Positions 7,301 through 8,419 of a stretch of DNA of 8,419 nt are shown here, one piece after another. The notes under the pieces were generated by a model, which ran no database searches, was not told the origin of the DNA, and was given only the letters and a program-made list of their open reading frames with translations. Source of the DNA: JALOOE01 sp964423545 (GTDB taxonomy: Bacteria > Chloroflexota > Anaerolineae > CG2-30-64-16); contig CAYRFV010000250.1 in the NCBI GenBank assembly GCA_964423545.1, positions 1 through 8,419 on the forward strand, read 5' to 3'. The number at the start of each line of letters is the position of its first letter. Position 1 is the stretch's first letter. The translations under genes and the position numbers were made by a program.

Positions 7301-7433
7301 CGGTCAGGAGCAGAAAGTTCTGATCACGCTCGCTGGGCAGCGGCGATGCGGTCGCGGAGAGGCCATATAGCTCCAGCGCGACACGCCTGGCCTCTTCAGC
7401 GCTGAAGTGCGGGGAATGATCCAGGATCGACAT
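4362..7433 (-). CDS. Three-domain fusion: APH-fold amino-alcohol kinase, M23 metallopeptidase domain, class-III PLP phospho-lyase
   Basis: A 1023-residue protein. Residues about 10-340 form an aminoglycoside-phosphotransferase/choline-kinase fold with catalytic loop HNDANDYN (His205, Asp207, Asn212) and metal-binding LIDFGD (Asp233); it most resembles hydroxylysine-kinase-type enzymes. Residues about 425-570 form an M23/LytM domain with His450 and Asp454 (HLGMD), His505 (YGHLS) and the His541-Leu-His543 pair, so all zinc and catalytic positions are present. Residues about 595-1023 are a class-III PLP enzyme with NNVPHVGHCHP (641-), SASEANELALRL (697-), YHGHT (725-), Asp833 (ADEVQTGFGR) and PLP-lysine Lys863 (LGKPIGNGHP). 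This part follows human ethanolamine-phosphate phospho-lyase (AGXT2L1/ETNPPL) and phosphohydroxylysine phospho-lyase almost end to end. Predicted chemistry: phosphorylate an amino alcohol or hydroxy-amino acid, then eliminate phosphate and ammonia to give an aldehyde. There is no signal peptide or membrane segment. ATG 7433 is chosen for GGAGG 7 nt upstream; an ATG at 7493 lacks a site. The exact substrate and the role of the M23 domain are unknown. Confidence 0.92.
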   Translation of the reverse strand: MSILDHSPHFSAEEARRVALELYGLSATASPLPSERDQNFLLLTGGGERFILKIANGAEARDLLDAQNAAMAHLARRVGFCPRVAPAETGMEIERIFSDAGQPHFVRLVSYLPGVPLGATRYHSAALLRDLGRSLGLLDAALARFDHPALHRDFHWDLANGLRVVHQGEALIEDAEMRRLVGAMAADFERTTAPLLPALRRSIIHNDANDYNVLVGGGSDLYTYNQSVTGLIDFGDMVYSYTVGDLAVAAAYAILDKPDPLAAASQVVAGYHAVYPLQEMELAALFGLVTLRLCMSVCMAAAQQQRQPENAYLGISQDPIRRSAPRLAALHPRFAEAALRAACGFPPARSNPPVVAWLQGNAGRFAPIMAAPDPRRSSVLALDLSVGSPLVDSDPRDACDAARLAERIRGLLERSGATMAIGRYDEARYLNVSPAFATGSGVTDEHRTIHLGMDLFAEAGAPIYAPLAGRVHVAVDNAARQDYGPLIILEHRAGEGQPFYTLYGHLSRESLERVHVGQAIEQGERLATLGAPEVNGGWPPHLHFQIITDLLELGRDFPGSGRASQRELWLSFSPDPNLIVGIPSRHLPRPEPDKAATLAIRRERLGRNLSIAYRDPVKVARGWMQYLFDETGRKYLDAYNNVPHVGHCHPRVVEAACQQLGVLNTNTRYLHDLVNCYAERLSALLPDPLTVCFFVNSASEANELALRLVRAYTGQRDMIVLDAAYHGHTTSLIDISPYKHAGPGGAGAPDWVHVAPIPDGYRGAYKSADPRAGEKYAGHVAALIAEIRRRRRGLGGFIAESLPSVGGQIVFPPGYLDAVYRAVRAAGGVCIADEVQTGFGRIGAHFWGFEAQGVVPDIVVLGKPIGNGHPIGAVVTRPEIAHAFDNGMEFFSTFGGNTVSCAVGLAVLDVLRDEGLQAHALRVGETMLAGLRPLVERYALVGDVRGSGLFLGVELVRNRRTLEPATEEAAFVTNRMREHGILLGTDGPYHNVIKIRPPMPFDAGDAGFLVATLEKILAESFSG

Positions 7434-7440
7434 GGCGAAA

Positions 7441-7445
7441 CCTCC
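7441..7445 (-). promoter_or_regulatory. Ribosome binding site deciding the ATG start at 7433
   Basis: GGAGG on the minus strand, 7 nt before ATG 7433. It supports a protein of 1023 rather than 1043 residues. Confidence 0.8.
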
Positions 7446-7476
7446 GCGGTGGGTGCGGTGTGCTCGATGCAGCGTG

Positions 7477-7485
7477 TGGTATAAT
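7477..7485 (+). promoter_or_regulatory. Extended -10 promoter for the Gfo/Idh gene
   Basis: TGGTATAAT gives a consensus -10 (7480-7485) with an upstream TGN extension. No good -35 lies 16-18 bp upstream, which is usual for extended -10 promoters. Transcription would start near 7492, about 127 nt before the ATG at 7619. Confidence 0.6.
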
Positions 7486-7557
7486 CCCCCCAACCCGCTC
7501 CGGTCTGCGACCCAGGGTGGCTATGCATCACTCTTGGTTCATGCACGGCAAGGCTGG

Positions 7558-7586
7558 ATTATACGGCGTGGCATTTCCCCAGTCAA
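7558..7586 (-). promoter_or_regulatory. Sigma70 promoter for the fusion gene
   Basis: Reading the minus strand, TTGACT (7586-7581) is followed after exactly 17 bp by TATAAT (7563-7558). The predicted start near 7551 gives a leader of about 118 nt before ATG 7433. The 9-mer around this -10 is an inverted copy of the one around the plus-strand -10 (7479-7487 against 7556-7564). Confidence 0.7.
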
Positions 7587-7589
7587 GCA

Positions 7590-7614
7590 CCCCAAGCGCC
7601 TGGGGGCCAGGAGG
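7590..7614 (+). promoter_or_regulatory. Ribosome binding site with adjacent stem-loop, Gfo/Idh gene
   Basis: AGGAGG (7609-7614) lies only 4 nt before the ATG at 7619. Just upstream CCCCA (7590-7594) and TGGGG (7601-7605) can pair around a 6-nt loop. The stem does not cover the binding site, so an effect on translation is speculative. Confidence 0.5.
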
Positions 7615-7618
7615 CGGC

Positions 7619-8419
7619 ATGGACAGGATCAAGCTCGCCATTGTCGGCTGCGGCGGGATGGGCGGCCGCCATCTGCTCGGGCTGAAGGAGCTCGAAGCGA
7701 GCGGCATGAGCAACGTCCAGCTCGTCGCCGCGTGCGACCTGCGCTCCGACAATGCCGAACGGTTTGCCGACCAGGCCGTCGAACTGCTCGGGTCTCGGCC
7801 GCTTGTCTTTCGCGACATGACCGACATGGCGTGCGCGATCCCCGATCTGGCGGCCGCGGTCGTCACCAGCGACGCCGGGTCGCATCACGTCGTCGCCTGT
7901 CAGGCGTTCGACCTGGGGCTGCACGTCTTGTGCGAGAAGCCGTTGGGCATCTCGATGCGGGCCTGCAACCGTATCCTCGCCGCCCGCGCGCGCGCCGGCA
8001 AAGTGCTATCGGTCGCTGAAAACTATCGCCGCGACCCGATGGCGCGCCTGACGAAGGCCCTGATCGACGCGGGCGCCATCGGCCGGCCCTATCTGATGTT
8101 CGATGTGTCGGCCGGCGGCAAGCGCGACATCCTGATTCTGCCGTGGCGACACTACAAGCATGTAGGCGGCATGGTGATCGACGGCGGCGTGCATTCCGCC
8201 GATCTCCTGGTCTACTTTCTCGGCGAGGCGCACGAGGTGTATGCCCGCACGAAGTTGTGGGAGGTCACCCGCGTCAAGGGCGCGCGCCTGGGCGTGGCCG
8301 ACTTCTACGAGGCGTGGCGCAGCGAGATTCCCCAGCGCATCACCGCCACCTCGGAGGACATGTTCGTCTCGGTCGTCGGGCTCAAGAGCGGCGCGACCGC
8401 CAGCTGGACCCAGTTCTAC
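7619..8419 (+). CDS. Gfo/Idh/MocA-family NAD(P)-dependent oxidoreductase, N-terminal 267 residues (cut by window edge)
   Basis: A cytoplasmic dehydrogenase of the glucose-fructose oxidoreductase/inositol dehydrogenase superfamily. The frame is open to the right edge; family members are usually 330-400 residues long, so the C-terminal end is missing. The N-terminal Rossmann fold starts at once with IKLAIVGCGGMGGRH (4-18; GxGxxG at Gly10, Gly12, Gly15). Acidic Asp40 ends the second strand (VAACD), hinting at a preference for NAD. The family hallmark Glu106-Lys107-Pro108 (LCEKPLG) carries the catalytic lysine. The C-terminal half has the GGMVIDGGVHSADLL motif (183-197) with Asp188 and His192 as likely active-site residues. 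The ATG at 7619 has AGGAGG 4 nt upstream. The gene diverges from the three-domain fusion gene with overlapping promoter regions, so they may respond to a common signal. The substrate (a sugar, cyclitol or related hydroxy compound) cannot be read from this sequence. Confidence 0.93.
   Translation, partial: MDRIKLAIVGCGGMGGRHLLGLKELEASGMSNVQLVAACDLRSDNAERFADQAVELLGSRPLVFRDMTDMACAIPDLAAAVVTSDAGSHHVVACQAFDLGLHVLCEKPLGISMRACNRILAARARAGKVLSVAENYRRDPMARLTKALIDAGAIGRPYLMFDVSAGGKRDILILPWRHYKHVGGMVIDGGVHSADLLVYFLGEAHEVYARTKLWEVTRVKGARLGVADFYEAWRSEIPQRITATSEDMFVSVVGLKSGATASWTQFY

Noticed and set aside
6357..7370. 337-codon open frame on the plus strand
   Set aside because: Antisense to the kinase domain; composition is Arg/Gln/Ala-rich with no motif.
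6400..7433. Aminoglycoside antibiotic resistance gene
   Set aside because: The kinase fold is shared with resistance phosphotransferases, but fusion to a phospho-lyase and the hydroxylysine-kinase-like sequence point to metabolism.
7434..7493. Longer N-terminus for the fusion protein (start at 7493)
   Set aside because: The added residues are His/Arg-rich, there is no ribosome binding site upstream, and GGAGG lies just before ATG 7433.

Overview
The window is high-GC bacterial DNA with short intergenic gaps, strong Shine-Dalgarno sites and sigma70-type promoters. Nothing fixes the species. The GC-rich coding style and -10 boxes running into C tracts (TATAATCCCC) would suit a Chloroflexota or similar terrestrial bacterium, but that is a weak inference. 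No rRNA, tRNA, transposase, phage gene or CRISPR array was seen.

Layout. Positions 1-1742 hold an oxidative-stress pair on the minus strand: a PerR-type Fur-family regulator (1308-1742), followed 199 bp later by the first 369 codons of catalase-peroxidase katG, which runs off the left edge. A 365-bp divergent spacer (1743-2107) carries an AT-rich candidate Fur/Per operator near perR and a good plus-strand promoter for a seven-helix membrane protein (2108-2668). That gene converges on the next one. The 235-bp gap between them is crowded with structure: two exact 38-bp direct repeats, a strong 11-bp-stem hairpin between them, a 22-bp perfect palindrome, a 12-bp palindrome and a further stem-loop.

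Positions 2904-7433 hold the metabolic core, again on the minus strand. First transcribed is a 1023-residue three-part protein: an aminoglycoside-phosphotransferase-fold (hydroxylysine-kinase-like) kinase, an M23 metallopeptidase-fold domain, and a class-III PLP enzyme of the ethanolamine-phosphate/phosphohydroxylysine phospho-lyase family. After 180 bp comes a hydroxyacid-oxoacid transhydrogenase (ADHFE1-like iron-dependent alcohol dehydrogenase). Divergent from the fusion gene, and running off the right edge, is a Gfo/Idh/MocA-type NAD(P)-dependent oxidoreductase. The 185-bp divergent spacer contains two face-to-face promoters whose predicted 5' leaders overlap by about 60 nt.

Working model (inference). 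The kinase domain phosphorylates a hydroxyl group on an amino alcohol or hydroxy-amino acid. The C-terminal domain then removes phosphate and ammonia to leave an aldehyde. The transhydrogenase and the Gfo/Idh protein could handle downstream hydroxy/oxo intermediates. The role of the metallopeptidase-like middle domain, which keeps all its metal ligands but has no visible export signal, is the most open question in the window.
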